Assembly: GCF_001500125.1 (NCBI RefSeq)
Contig: NZ_LQIV01000042.1
Location: 124,001-188,000, forward strand
DNA length: 64,000 nt
Direction of reading: 5' to 3'
Origin: Mycobacterium sp. IS-1742
GTDB lineage: Bacteria; Actinomycetota; Actinomycetes; Mycobacteriales; Mycobacteriaceae
The notes under the pieces were generated by a model that was not told where the DNA came from, searched no databases, and saw only the letters and a list, made by a program, of their open reading frames with translations. Position 1 is the stretch's first letter. Each line of letters opens with the position of its first letter. Of the stretch, positions 43,367 to 51,558 are shown in pieces. A program made the translations under genes and the position numbers.

Positions 43367-43873
43367 CTACGAGATGGGTGGTGGCGGATCGAGCATCTGC
43401 ACCCGAGACCCGTCCCAGTGGTATCGAACGCTGAAGGTGGTGCCGTCATCACATGCCGTGCAGGACTTGCCGACCCGATAGTTCAACACCACGGTGTCGT
43501 CCGTCGAGGCCGCACGGTTCAGACTTATAAAGGCGTAATCCCGGGATGTGCCGGTACCGAGAAAGGTCCCGCGATTGAACATGAGCGCCTGCATTGGCGA
43601 GCTTCCTGTCGCTCCTTCAATGGTGATGAGGACGGTGGACAGATCAGCGCATGGGTCGTAGTTGCTGGCGGGTTCGAAAACGTAGGGACTCCAACGAGCA
43701 TCGGTCTTTGAGGCGATCTGGGGAGGTGGCATTTGAGAAAGCGCAGATCGCACGGCCGTTGCCCGGTCCGGGCCGCATCCTGATGCTGGGGCGGCCTCAG
43801 CCCGAGGCACACCTCCCGCCGCGAGTGACGCCGCGACGCCAGCGGCAACTAGCAATGTGCTGACTCGACTCAT
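43367..43873 (-). CDS. Secreted LppP/LprE-like protein without lipobox Cys
   Basis: A 168-residue secreted protein. The signal peptide ends near GVPRAEAAP, with no Cys at the cleavage site, although the fold resembles the LppP/LprE lipoprotein family: SALSQMPPPQIASKTDARWS, VFEPASNYDPCADLSTVLIT, LMFNRGTFLGTGTSRDYAFI and VVLNYRVGKSCTACDDGTTF. Four Cys are present. It is the first gene of the three-gene secreted run; a perfect palindrome lies 40 bp before its start. Confidence 0.72.
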   Translation of the reverse strand: MSRVSTLLVAAGVAASLAAGGVPRAEAAPASGCGPDRATAVRSALSQMPPPQIASKTDARWSPYVFEPASNYDPCADLSTVLITIEGATGSSPMQALMFNRGTFLGTGTSRDYAFISLNRAASTDDTVVLNYRVGKSCTACDDGTTFSVRYHWDGSRVQMLDPPPPIS

Positions 43874-43912
43874 GCCCCTAAACCCCCATGTCCGCCGCTG
43901 CAGCTCGGGCGG

Positions 43913-43928
43913 GCTGCTAGTTAGCAGC
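43913..43928. promoter_or_regulatory. Palindrome GCTGCTA-GT-TAGCAGC upstream of the secreted operon
   Basis: Perfect 7-bp arms around GT, 39 bp from the start of the leading secreted gene. The rest of the 288-bp spacer 43874-44161, between divergent genes, shows no ORF and no other repeat that I can support. An operator or a short hairpin in the leader are both possible. Confidence 0.5.
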
Positions 43929-44161
43929 GCCGCAAGGCGTCCCTAGGCCTATTGCCAGCAAAACCGCCACATAAACGCTCGGCGCGTACAGCGTGTACTG
44001 GTAGCACTGCGGCGGTCTGAGTGCTGGCCACCAACCTCCGACGTTGAACTCGCTACTAAGGCGTCAGATGGTGCTGATCTCGCAGCGATCATGGAGTACG
44101 AGTCCTATCATCAGCGGCCATAAGACAGTGCGTTCAACGCCAAATCCCTGGGTTGCATAAA

Positions 44162-44908
44162 GTGAGCGACGAAGATATCCCGTCGGTGGTTTCAATGCAG
44201 GAGCCGCCTTACTTCTACGTGCGCGAGAAGGCATCAGCCGCGGCTCATCACTGGGACTACCTCAATGACCGAGCCGACGAGGCGCTGTGCGGTCACGGGT
44301 ACTGCGATCCCATCACGCTCGGCGAGGTACCACGCCCCAAAGCGGTGTGTAGGGCCTGCCAAGCGCGCTTACCCCAATACCACGCAGTGTGGTGGTCCGA
44401 GCGAGCCCGGACCGCCTACTCGGAGCTCGAAGAGTTGCGCGCAAAGTACAACAAGCTTGAGGAGCATTCGAACAACCAGCGGATACACCTCTCGGTCCTG
44501 CAAAAGAAGATGCAAGACCTGAATCGGGGCGGGCACGATCCCAACTCCCATGTAATTCAGCGCCCAGGTCAGAAGAAGTCGGCGCCCGCGAAAAGTTCGA
44601 GAAACAAGCCCACCCGAGAAGACAAGAAAAGGCAGCCGCCAAGGCAACTAGTGTCGCCTTTTGCGAGGCAGCTCGGAATCCCATCGGTGAGTAGGGCACA
44701 ACTTGAGGCCGAGAAAAAGGCCAAGAGCTCGAAGCCGCTTCTCGGCTTCGAACCCGACCCCAAGACACTCCAGAAGCTGCGTACGCCCGAGCGAAAATCG
44801 TCGAAGAGCGCCGCCGAGAAAGCCTCTGATGACGCTGCGCGAGAAAGAATGCGTTCCTACAAGCCGAATACCTGGCGACTAGGTCGATCGCCTGGGAGCT
44901 ACCGCTAG
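44162..44908 (+). CDS. Accessory zinc-finger/coiled-coil protein of unknown function
   Basis: A 248-residue protein with GTG start (a TTG lies 9 bp upstream). It has a Cys/His cluster ALCGHGYCDPITLGEVPRPK then VCRACQARLPQYH (three Cys/one His in CxxCH-like spacing), a coiled coil around residues 87-120 (YSELEELRAKYNKLEEHSNN), and a long basic, Ser/Lys-rich tail (QKKSAPAKSSRNKPTREDKK). Codon use is less GC-biased than the neighbouring core genes. I do not recognise it; such proteins are seen in mobile or phage-related stretches. Confidence 0.62.
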   Translation: MSDEDIPSVVSMQEPPYFYVREKASAAAHHWDYLNDRADEALCGHGYCDPITLGEVPRPKAVCRACQARLPQYHAVWWSERARTAYSELEELRAKYNKLEEHSNNQRIHLSVLQKKMQDLNRGGHDPNSHVIQRPGQKKSAPAKSSRNKPTREDKKRQPPRQLVSPFARQLGIPSVSRAQLEAEKKAKSSKPLLGFEPDPKTLQKLRTPERKSSKSAAEKASDDAARERMRSYKPNTWRLGRSPGSYR

Positions 44909-44969
44909 GAAATCGAGAAGCTGCGGCGACTGAACAGTCGACTGCAGGCGCTGTCCAGCGGCATAGGTT

Positions 44970-45191
44970 GTAACCCTCGAGACGGCCAAGCTGGAGGGCT
45001 TCCGCCGGCCCCAGCCGATTACATACATCCTGGAACTGCAGCGCCTCGGTGTGGTCACCGAGGTGCGGCTGTCTGCTTGCCCTGATCGACGAAGAGAACT
45101 GACGCGTAGACAGTTCCGGTCCTTCGCTGACCGACTCGCAGCCCACCATACGACGGGAGACAACACCGAAGATCCTGACGGGGAATCTTGA
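44970..45191 (+). other. Start-less ORF fragment before the tmRNA terminator
   Basis: The frame reads VTLETAKLEGFRRPQPITYI, then LELQRLGVVTEVRLS, and ends ADRLAAHHTTGDNTEDPDGE at the TGA 45189-45191. The amino-acid make-up looks protein-like, but a stop (TAG) precedes it and no ATG/GTG/TTG opens it before the middle, so it could be a remnant of a decayed gene or chance. The rest of 44909-45194 holds nothing else. Confidence 0.3.
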
Positions 45192-45194
45192 CGC

Positions 45195-45231
45195 AAAAGA
45201 AAACCGGCCAGGGCTTGTGACCCTGGCCGGT
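45195..45231 (-). terminator. Rho-independent terminator of tmRNA
   Basis: On the minus strand ACCGGCCAGGG and CCCTGGCCGGT form a perfect 11-bp stem around a 7-base loop, followed by TTTTCTTTT. It begins 8 bases after the mature tmRNA 3' end. Confidence 0.92.
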
Positions 45232-45238
45232 TGTCTTG

Positions 45239-45603
45239 TGGAGCTGCCGGGAATCGAACCCGGGTCCTACGGCATGTCCTCGAGGCTTCTCCGTGCGCAG
45301 TTCGCTATGTCTCTACTCGGATCTCCTGATCACGCGAACAAGTCAGGATGACGATCCCAGTCGCTGTTTGATGTCCCTTCAGGTCCCGCGACCGGACCTG
45401 AAGGTGGGTCCCTCTAGCTGACGCCAGGGTCCGGGCCGAGGGCGCTCCCGGTCTGACGGACTAGCTTCGCTTAGGCAGCGAGAGCGTAGTCGCGCTGATT
45501 GGTATCGGCGCTTAATTGGTTGCAACGACGCTTACGGTGGTCTCTTGCCTGCACCGGCACGCTTCCCTTGATTCGATGCGCGAAGTCGAAACCGTTCAGC
45601 CCC
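45239..45603 (-). ncRNA. ssrA: tmRNA (trans-translation RNA)
   Basis: The RNA rescues stalled ribosomes together with SmpB. The 5' end GGGGCTGAACGGTTTCGAC and the 3' end GGGTTCGATTCCCGGCAGCT form the tRNA-like acceptor and T arm. The tag reading frame (45471-45509, minus strand) is GCC-GAT-ACC-AAT-CAG-CGC and onward, giving ADTNQRDYALAA then TAA, the mycobacterial tag. CCA is not encoded. The 3' end faces the accessory stretch 42.5-45.2 kb; ssrA 3' ends are common integration sites for mobile elements. Confidence 0.97.
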
Positions 45604-45686
45604 TCGCATCCCCGCCGACCTTCGGCAGGAAAATCCATGGTACGCGAGCGACAACGTCGCCCTCCACCCCTTTGTTCCGCGGCGCG

Positions 45687-47981
45687 TCACCCCCGCAGAA
45701 TCGCCTCCTGACGTGTCGCGGACAGCACGTCACTCAGACCGCTCATCGGCACCGCCCGCCCGAACAGATGCCCCTGGGCCATCCGGCATCCCGCGGCGAA
45801 CACCGTGTCGGCCTGCTCGGGGTACTCGATCCCCTCGGCGATCACGTCGAGACCCAGCGCATCGCACAGTCCGATCACCGAGCGGTAGAGCGCCACGTCG
45901 CGCTCGGGTTCTCCGCCGACGACGAGGCTGCGGTCGAGTTTGACCACGTCGATCGGCAACGCGTGCAGATAGTTGAGCGAGTTGAAACCGGCACCGAAGT
46001 CATCCAGGGCGACCTGGACGCCGACCGAGCGCATCCGCCTGATGGCAGCCGCCCCCTTCGACAGGTCGACGATCGGAACGGTTTCGGTGATCTCGAGCAC
46101 GAGTCGCTCCGGCTCGATCCCGTACCGCTCGAGTGACCGCACCACCCGCTGCTCGAAATCGCGGTTGCCCAACCGTGCTGCGCCGATGTTGACGTGAAGG
46201 GCGATGTCGAGCCCGGCCGCCTCCACCTCGCGGCAGGCCAGGTCCAGCACCATGGCGTCGAGCGCTCCGCCCAGGCCGGCGCCTTCGGCCACCGCGACGA
46301 AGGTCTCCGGCGAGATCTGCATCCCGTTCGGCGCGGTCCACCGCGCCAGGGCCTCGACGGCGACCGGAGTGGCGTGCGGCAGCGTGACCACCGGCTGGTA
46401 GGCCAGGCTGAACCCCTTCGGTACCCCGCCGTCCGCATGCCGCAGCGCACTCGGGAAGTCGACCGACACCCCCGACGACGGCCGGTAGACCACCGCGGTG
46501 TCCTTGCCCAGCCGCTTCCCGGCGTACATCGAGATGTCGGCCTGGCGCAGCAGATCGTCCGACGTCGGATTCGGTTCGTCGGCCGAGGGCCGGACCAGTC
46601 CCATGCTCGCCCGCACCCGCACCGACGAGCCGTGCACGGCGAACGGATCCCGCAGCGCCACCCGGAGTTTGTCCGCGACGACTTCGGGCGCCTCATGCTC
46701 CCCTTCGACCAGGATCGCGAACTCGTCTCCGCCGATGCGCGCGAGCGTGTCCGACGGTCCGACGCACTGGCGAAGCCGCTCGCCCACCGCGCAGAGCAGA
46801 TCGTCACCTGCGGCGTGACCGAATTGGTCGTTGACCTCTTTGAAGTCGTCGATGTCGACGAAGATCAGCACGAATTTGCCGTCGTGCATCGCCTCGTCGA
46901 GCCGTTTGGCGAACAGCACCCGGTTGGGCAGTCCGGTGAGCGGGTCGTGGTGCACCTGGTGCGCCAGCCGGCGTTGCGCCTCGTAGAGCTGACGGGTCAA
47001 CAGTCGCTGCGCCCGCATCGCGACCACCTGCCGGGCGGTGACCAGAGCGATCATCGTCACCGCCACGGCGATCACCGCGGTGGGCATCTCCTTCCCGATC
47101 AGCAGGTGGTAGGACAGCAAGCCGATGATGCACAGGAACCCGATGTAGGGCAGGAAGGCCTGCAGCCAGTCCATCGCCTCCTCACCGCGGCCGGTCAACG
47201 GCGTCGGTCGCACTTCGATGACGGCGAAGAAGATGATGAGCGGGCCGAGGGTGAAACCGACGCCGCCCCAGAGGTCACCTGATTCCACCCCGACCGTCCG
47301 TAGATAGGCGACCAGCCGGTCCGACGCGGCAATGGTCAGCACCCCGCCGGCGAGGAGCAGATAGTTCACGCGGTCAGGCCGGTCGCGCCGGTAGGCCATC
47401 GCCATCAGCGCCGCAACCACCACGACCGCAAGCTCCAGCAGCGAATAGGCGACCACCACCGTCACGTTCTGGGACCGGGGTAGCGCCGCACCGGTCATCG
47501 CGCCCAGGCCCGCGATGAACGCCAGGATCGCGAAGGCCGACGCCGCCACGAGACCGTCGAGCATCGCCACGACCCGTGAATGCCGCAACCCGCTGTGCCG
47601 ACCCCGCAGTCCTCCCCCGCCGCGGGCCAGCACGATCATCGCGGCCAGTGACAGCACCGGCGGCAGGAAGTAGGCGACGACAGCTACCGGCGGGGCATGC
47701 TCACCACCAGTTCCGCCACCACCGAGGAACCACGCCACCTCGGCGACCAGCCAGCTGCCCATCGCGGCCATCACCAGCAAGCGCCACCACCGCGCGACCC
47801 CCGCGGTTCGCCGCGCGACCAGCACTGCGGCGATCAGCGCCGCGATGCCGACCGTGGCCTGCATCGCGGCGGCCGCCCAGCGGGCGACCTCGTCGCCTAA
47901 CAGCGCAAGCGCGTTCACCCACGCCAGCACCGCCACGACGGCAAAGATCACGAGGCGCCACTGCGCACTCTTGACGGACAC
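45687..47981 (-). CDS. Membrane GGDEF-EAL cyclic-di-GMP enzyme
   Basis: A 764-residue signalling enzyme. About eight to ten hydrophobic helices (residues 5-330) precede a GGDEF domain (HDPLTGLPNRVLF, then RIGGDEFAIL) and an EAL domain (VEALARWTAP, ALHVNIGAARLGN, LDDFGAGFNSLNYL, DRSLV, VIAEGIEYPEQ). GGDEF and EAL signature residues (Gly-Gly-Asp-Glu-Phe; Glu-Ala-Leu; Asp-Asp-Phe-Gly; Glu-Gly) are all kept, so both synthesis and breakdown of c-di-GMP are possible. The GTG at 47981 with a GGGGGG run upstream was chosen over the TTG at 48005. Confidence 0.9.
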   Translation of the reverse strand: MSVKSAQWRLVIFAVVAVLAWVNALALLGDEVARWAAAAMQATVGIAALIAAVLVARRTAGVARWWRLLVMAAMGSWLVAEVAWFLGGGGTGGEHAPPVAVVAYFLPPVLSLAAMIVLARGGGGLRGRHSGLRHSRVVAMLDGLVAASAFAILAFIAGLGAMTGAALPRSQNVTVVVAYSLLELAVVVVAALMAMAYRRDRPDRVNYLLLAGGVLTIAASDRLVAYLRTVGVESGDLWGGVGFTLGPLIIFFAVIEVRPTPLTGRGEEAMDWLQAFLPYIGFLCIIGLLSYHLLIGKEMPTAVIAVAVTMIALVTARQVVAMRAQRLLTRQLYEAQRRLAHQVHHDPLTGLPNRVLFAKRLDEAMHDGKFVLIFVDIDDFKEVNDQFGHAAGDDLLCAVGERLRQCVGPSDTLARIGGDEFAILVEGEHEAPEVVADKLRVALRDPFAVHGSSVRVRASMGLVRPSADEPNPTSDDLLRQADISMYAGKRLGKDTAVVYRPSSGVSVDFPSALRHADGGVPKGFSLAYQPVVTLPHATPVAVEALARWTAPNGMQISPETFVAVAEGAGLGGALDAMVLDLACREVEAAGLDIALHVNIGAARLGNRDFEQRVVRSLERYGIEPERLVLEITETVPIVDLSKGAAAIRRMRSVGVQVALDDFGAGFNSLNYLHALPIDVVKLDRSLVVGGEPERDVALYRSVIGLCDALGLDVIAEGIEYPEQADTVFAAGCRMAQGHLFGRAVPMSGLSDVLSATRQEAILRG

Positions 47982-48102
47982 AGACCCCCCGCAGTTTGCT
48001 GGCAATCAGACCTATGATGCCACGGCAACGCGTTCGGACCGCACGCGAACGGACGAGGCCGTCACAGGTACTTTCGATCCGGGCAAAGCATGGAACGACG
48101 GT

Positions 48103-48948
48103 CTACCCGGCCGCGATCATCGCGACGGCGCCGAGAGCCAGGGCCATACCGAGCGCCTGCCAGCGCGTCACCCGCTCCCGCAGGACGACGATCGCCAGGA
48201 GAACCGTCGCCGCCGGGTAGAGCGACATCAACACGCCGGACAACGACAACAGCGACGCCTGCAGCGCGAGCAGCATGGCCACGTTCGCCCCGGTGTCGAG
48301 CACGCCGGCCAGCACCGCCAGCTTGAGCGGCACCCCGGTGGGCGCCTTCATCTGTCTGGTGACAGCGGCGATCGCCACCACCAGAACGGTCGCCGCCACC
48401 CGCGCGAACACCAGCGGCCAGAGCCCGGCCTCCGGTGGCGCGCGGTCGATCAGCACGAAGTTCAAACCGAACGCCAGCCCCGCCCCGACCGTCAACCAGG
48501 CGACGGTCTTCGTGAACCGGTGCACGCGGACGTCCTCGTCGGTCGCTTCGCGGCTGACCAGGACGACGGCGACCAGCGCGACCACGATGCCGACCGTCGC
48601 GATGATCCCCGGGCGCTCCCCCAGCGTCAGTCCGACACCGATCGGCAGAGCGGCCACGAGCACGGCGGTCAGCGGCGACACCACGGAGATCGGGCCCGCG
48701 CCCAGTGCGGCGTAGAACCACCACACGCCGAGTCCCTGCGACAGCCCGCTGAGCGCACCCCAGACGACCGCATCGGGCGAGATCGACCCGCCGACGGCCA
48801 CGGCCAACACGGTGAGCAACACCATTGCGACCGGGTAGGAAATCAGCACCACGCGCAGTGCGGCGACCCGTCGCGCGGCGATCCCCCCGACGAAGTCACT
48901 GACCCCGTAGCCGGCCGCCGACGCCAGCGCGAACAGGATCCCTATCAG
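48103..48948 (-). CDS. EamA/DMT-type membrane transporter, start codon unclear
   Basis: About 281 residues if read from 48948. Ten hydrophobic helices in two EamA repeats are seen (GLGVWWFYAALGAGPISVVSPL and LASLLSLSGVLMSLYPAATVLL). Family proteins begin with a helix like LFALASAAGYGVSDFVGGIAARR, and this exact start is coded upstream of the first GTG (48852), reaching to the smpB stop; but no ATG/GTG/TTG opens it. A CTG at 48948 or ATA may be used, or a base has been lost. It is placed between the c-di-GMP enzyme and smpB on the same strand. Substrate unknown. Confidence 0.75.
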   Translation of the reverse strand: MIGILFALASAAGYGVSDFVGGIAARRVAALRVVLISYPVAMVLLTVLAVAVGGSISPDAVVWGALSGLSQGLGVWWFYAALGAGPISVVSPLTAVLVAALPIGVGLTLGERPGIIATVGIVVALVAVVLVSREATDEDVRVHRFTKTVAWLTVGAGLAFGLNFVLIDRAPPEAGLWPLVFARVAATVLVVAIAAVTRQMKAPTGVPLKLAVLAGVLDTGANVAMLLALQASLLSLSGVLMSLYPAATVLLAIVVLRERVTRWQALGMALALGAVAMIAAG

Positions 48949-49451
48949 GACATGCCCTTGGCCCGGCGCCCCAGCTCGCGGACGACCTCACGCTCGGCGT
49001 CGCGACGGGCCAGGTCCTGGCGTTTGTCGTGGGCCTGCTTACCGCGCGCGAGCGCCAGCTCGACCTTGACCTTGCCGCCGGAGAAGTACAGCGACAGCGG
49101 TACGAGGGTCAGGTTGCCGTCGCGGATCTTGCCCACCAGCTGATCGATCTGCTTGCGGTGCAGCAGCAGCTTGCGGTTGCGCCGCGGTGCGTGGTTGGTC
49201 CAGGTGCCGTGGTGATACTCCGGGATGTGCAAATTGCGCAGCCAGATCTCGCCGTCGTCGACGGTGGCGAACGCGTCGGCCAGCGACGCCTGCCCGTCGC
49301 GCAGACTCTTCACCTCGGTGCCCATCAGGGCGATGCCCGCCTCGTAGGTGTCGAGGATCGCGTAGTTGTGCCGCGCCCTGCGGTTACTGGCGACGACCTG
49401 GTTGTTGCGGTCCTTGGTCGCCCCGGCCTTGCCGGCCTTCTTGGCTGCCAC
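48945..49451 (-). CDS. smpB: SsrA-binding protein SmpB
   Basis: A 168-residue partner of tmRNA. Evidence: VASNRRARHNYAILDTYEAG, LMGTEVKSLRDGQASLADAF, WLRNLHIPEYHHGTWTNH and the basic C-terminal tail KRQDLARRDAEREVVRELGR, which enters the ribosomal mRNA channel. It lies 3 bp after ftsX and is read in the smpB-ftsX-ftsE order usual for mycobacteria. The N-terminal KKAGKAGATKDRN extension is typical of actinobacteria. Confidence 0.97.
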   Translation of the reverse strand: MAAKKAGKAGATKDRNNQVVASNRRARHNYAILDTYEAGIALMGTEVKSLRDGQASLADAFATVDDGEIWLRNLHIPEYHHGTWTNHAPRRNRKLLLHRKQIDQLVGKIRDGNLTLVPLSLYFSGGKVKVELALARGKQAHDKRQDLARRDAEREVVRELGRRAKGMS

Positions 49452-49454
49452 GCC

Positions 49455-50348
49455 CTACCTTCGCACGTACAGGCGCAGTGTGACGTATGCGGTGACACCG
49501 GCCATGGCCACGCCCACGATCAACAGGATCGGTGAGATGTAGAGGATGTCCGCGAAGTCGATCCGGGCGATCAGGTTGGCTTGATAGAACTGGTTGAGCG
49601 CGTTGTCCAGAAAGGCCGCCCGCACCACCACCAGTCCGACGATCGCGATGACGACGCCGATCAGGGCGGCGAGCATCGCCTCCAACAGGAACGGCAACTG
49701 GGTGTACCAGCGGCTGGCGCCCACCAACCGCATGATGCCGACCTCCGTGCGCCGGGTGTACGCCGCGACCTGCACCATGTTGGCGATCAGCAGCACCGCG
49801 CCGATGGCCTGAACCAGAGCCACGGCGAACGCCGCATTGCTCAACCCGTCGAGCACCGCGAACAACCGGTCGACCAGGTCCTTCTGGTTCTGCACCCCTT
49901 GGACCCCGGGTTGTCCGACCATCGCCTTGTCGAACTCCTGGTGTTGCTCGGGATCGACCAGCTTCACCACGAACGACGCCGGGAACGCGTCCTTGCCCGC
50001 GACGTCCTTGTACTGCGGGAACTTTCGGATGGCGTCGTCGTAGGCGTCGTCGCGGTTGAGGAACACGACGGACTGGACGTCGTTTCTCTCCTCCAGCTGC
50101 GTGCGCAGACCCTGACACGGGTCGGCATCACACGTCGGATCGCTCGCCGAGACCTCCGGGGTCAGGAACACCTGACTCTCCACCCGGTCCAGGTAGATGT
50201 CCTTGGAGTTGTCGGCCAACCGCACGATCAGCAGACCACCGCCGAGCAGGCCGATGGAGATCGCGGTCGTCAGGATCATCGCCACCGTCATCGTGACGTT
50301 GCGACGAAGCCCGGTCAGGACCTCATTGATCAGAAACCCAAAGCGCAC
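49455..50348 (-). CDS. ftsX: Cell-division ABC permease FtsX
   Basis: A 297-residue, four-TM protein. Helix 1 is VAMILTTAISIGLLGGGLLIV; the extracellular domain (residues 45-165) has the Cys pair DPTCDADPCQGLR, which in mycobacteria activates the peptidoglycan hydrolase RipC; helices 2-4 include FAVALVQAIGAVLLIANMVQ and ISPILLIVGVAMAGVTAYV. It starts immediately after the ftsE stop. It converts FtsE ATPase work into septal wall hydrolysis. Confidence 0.96.
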   Translation of the reverse strand: MRFGFLINEVLTGLRRNVTMTVAMILTTAISIGLLGGGLLIVRLADNSKDIYLDRVESQVFLTPEVSASDPTCDADPCQGLRTQLEERNDVQSVVFLNRDDAYDDAIRKFPQYKDVAGKDAFPASFVVKLVDPEQHQEFDKAMVGQPGVQGVQNQKDLVDRLFAVLDGLSNAAFAVALVQAIGAVLLIANMVQVAAYTRRTEVGIMRLVGASRWYTQLPFLLEAMLAALIGVVIAIVGLVVVRAAFLDNALNQFYQANLIARIDFADILYISPILLIVGVAMAGVTAYVTLRLYVRR

Positions 50349-51041
50349 TTAGCGATCCATTCCGTAGACACCGCGCTGCTCGTCGCGGACCAGGCGGCCC
50401 AACTCGAGTTCGAGAACGCGTTGGCGCATCGAGTCGACGATGTGATGGTCGTGGGTGGCCATCAGCACGGTCGTTCCCGTGCGGTTGATCCGCTCCAGCA
50501 GATCCATGATGTCCTTACTCGTCTCCGGGTCGAGGTTCCCGGTCGGCTCGTCGGCCAGCAACACCAGCGGCCGGTTCACGAACGCCCGGGCGATCGCCAC
50601 GCGCTGCTGCTCGCCGCCGGACAGTTCGGCGGGCAGACGGCTGGCCTTGCCGGACAACCCGACCATCTCGAGCACTTCGGGCACCACCCGGTTGATCACC
50701 TCCGACCGCTTCCCGATGACCTCGAGCGCGAACGCGACGTTCTCGAAGACCGTCTTCTGCTGCAGCAGCCGGAAGTCCTGGAACACGCAGCCCATCACCT
50801 GCCGCAGGCCGGGGATGTGCCGGCCGGGGAGCTTGTTGACGTGGAACTTCGACACCCGGATGTCGCCGGAGGTCGGCGTGTCCTCGGCGAGCAGCAGGCG
50901 CATGAACGTCGACTTGCCCGATCCGGACGGCCCGATGAGGAACACGAATTCACCCTTGTCGATCTGCAGCGACACGTTGTCCAGCGCGGGCCGCGCCGAG
51001 GACTTGTACTGCTTGGTCACGTGGTCGAGGGTGATCATCAC
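50349..51041 (-). CDS. ftsE: Cell-division ABC ATPase FtsE
   Basis: A 230-residue ATPase: Walker A GPSGSGKSTFMRLL, signature LSGGEQQRVAIARA, Walker B LLLADEPTGNLD and H-loop MATHDHHIV. The sequence is in line with mycobacterial FtsE. It joins FtsX with zero spacing. It follows a proline/threonine-rich membrane protein gene by 37 bp, so it may have its own promoter. Confidence 0.97.
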   Translation of the reverse strand: MMITLDHVTKQYKSSARPALDNVSLQIDKGEFVFLIGPSGSGKSTFMRLLLAEDTPTSGDIRVSKFHVNKLPGRHIPGLRQVMGCVFQDFRLLQQKTVFENVAFALEVIGKRSEVINRVVPEVLEMVGLSGKASRLPAELSGGEQQRVAIARAFVNRPLVLLADEPTGNLDPETSKDIMDLLERINRTGTTVLMATHDHHIVDSMRQRVLELELGRLVRDEQRGVYGMDR

Positions 51042-51078
51042 GGCTCGCCAGTGTAGCGGGGCGTCACCCCGCGGCCGG

Positions 51079-51558
51079 TTACGGCAGTGGCAGCGGCAGC
51101 CCGGGCACCGGCGGCGGTACCGGCTCGGACGCCGGTGTCTGGGTGATCGTTCGCGGTGGCAGCAAACCGGGGCCGTCGGGGTCGATCACCGTCGTCGTCG
51201 GCGACGGCGGCGTCGAGGTCGTCGGCGTGGTGGTCGTGGTCTCCGTCGGGCTCGTGGTCGTCGGCGCCGTGGTCGTCGTCGTACGCGGCGGGCGCGACGT
51301 GGTCGTCACCGGTGCCTCGACCTGGGTGCGGGGGACCCAGGTGTAGTCGGGGTCGGGTACGAACCCGGGTGGCACGACCTGCTGGGCGGGGTTCTGCGCG
51401 GGCTGAGCCGGTGGCTCGTAGACCTGATACAGCCAGAACAGCGCGATGAACGCCACGATGAGGCCCAGCGTGGAGGTGCGCACCCGGCCTCCCGGCATGT
51501 ACCGCGGCCACACCCGTTGCTCGTTCTGCATATGGCGCAGCAGCCGTCGCAGGATCAC
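51079..51558 (-). CDS. Membrane-anchored Thr/Pro-rich protein (Rv3103c type)
   Basis: A 159-residue protein with a basic cytoplasmic start (MILRRLLRHMQNEQRVWP), one helix (STLGLIVAFIALFWLYQVYE) and a long outside tail of Pro and Thr (TTSRPPRTTTTTAPTTTSPT, further TTT/TP runs) that should be disordered and could be O-mannosylated. Its position between mscS and ftsE equals that of the M. tuberculosis gene Rv3103c. It overlaps mscS by 4 bp. The function is unknown. Confidence 0.83.
   Translation of the reverse strand: MILRRLLRHMQNEQRVWPRYMPGGRVRTSTLGLIVAFIALFWLYQVYEPPAQPAQNPAQQVVPPGFVPDPDYTWVPRTQVEAPVTTTSRPPRTTTTTAPTTTSPTETTTTTPTTSTPPSPTTTVIDPDGPGLLPPRTITQTPASEPVPPPVPGLPLPLP

Noticed and set aside
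44909..45238. attR-like copy of the tmRNA 3' end or an integrase gene in the accessory stretch
   Set aside because: I found no second copy of the GGGTTCGATTCCCGG segment and no tyrosine or serine recombinase motif in the window.
51143..51346. Plus-strand ORF of Val-rich protein opposite the Thr/Pro-rich gene
   Set aside because: It is the antisense shadow of the ACC/ACG/CCG-rich Thr-Pro repeats in the real membrane protein.
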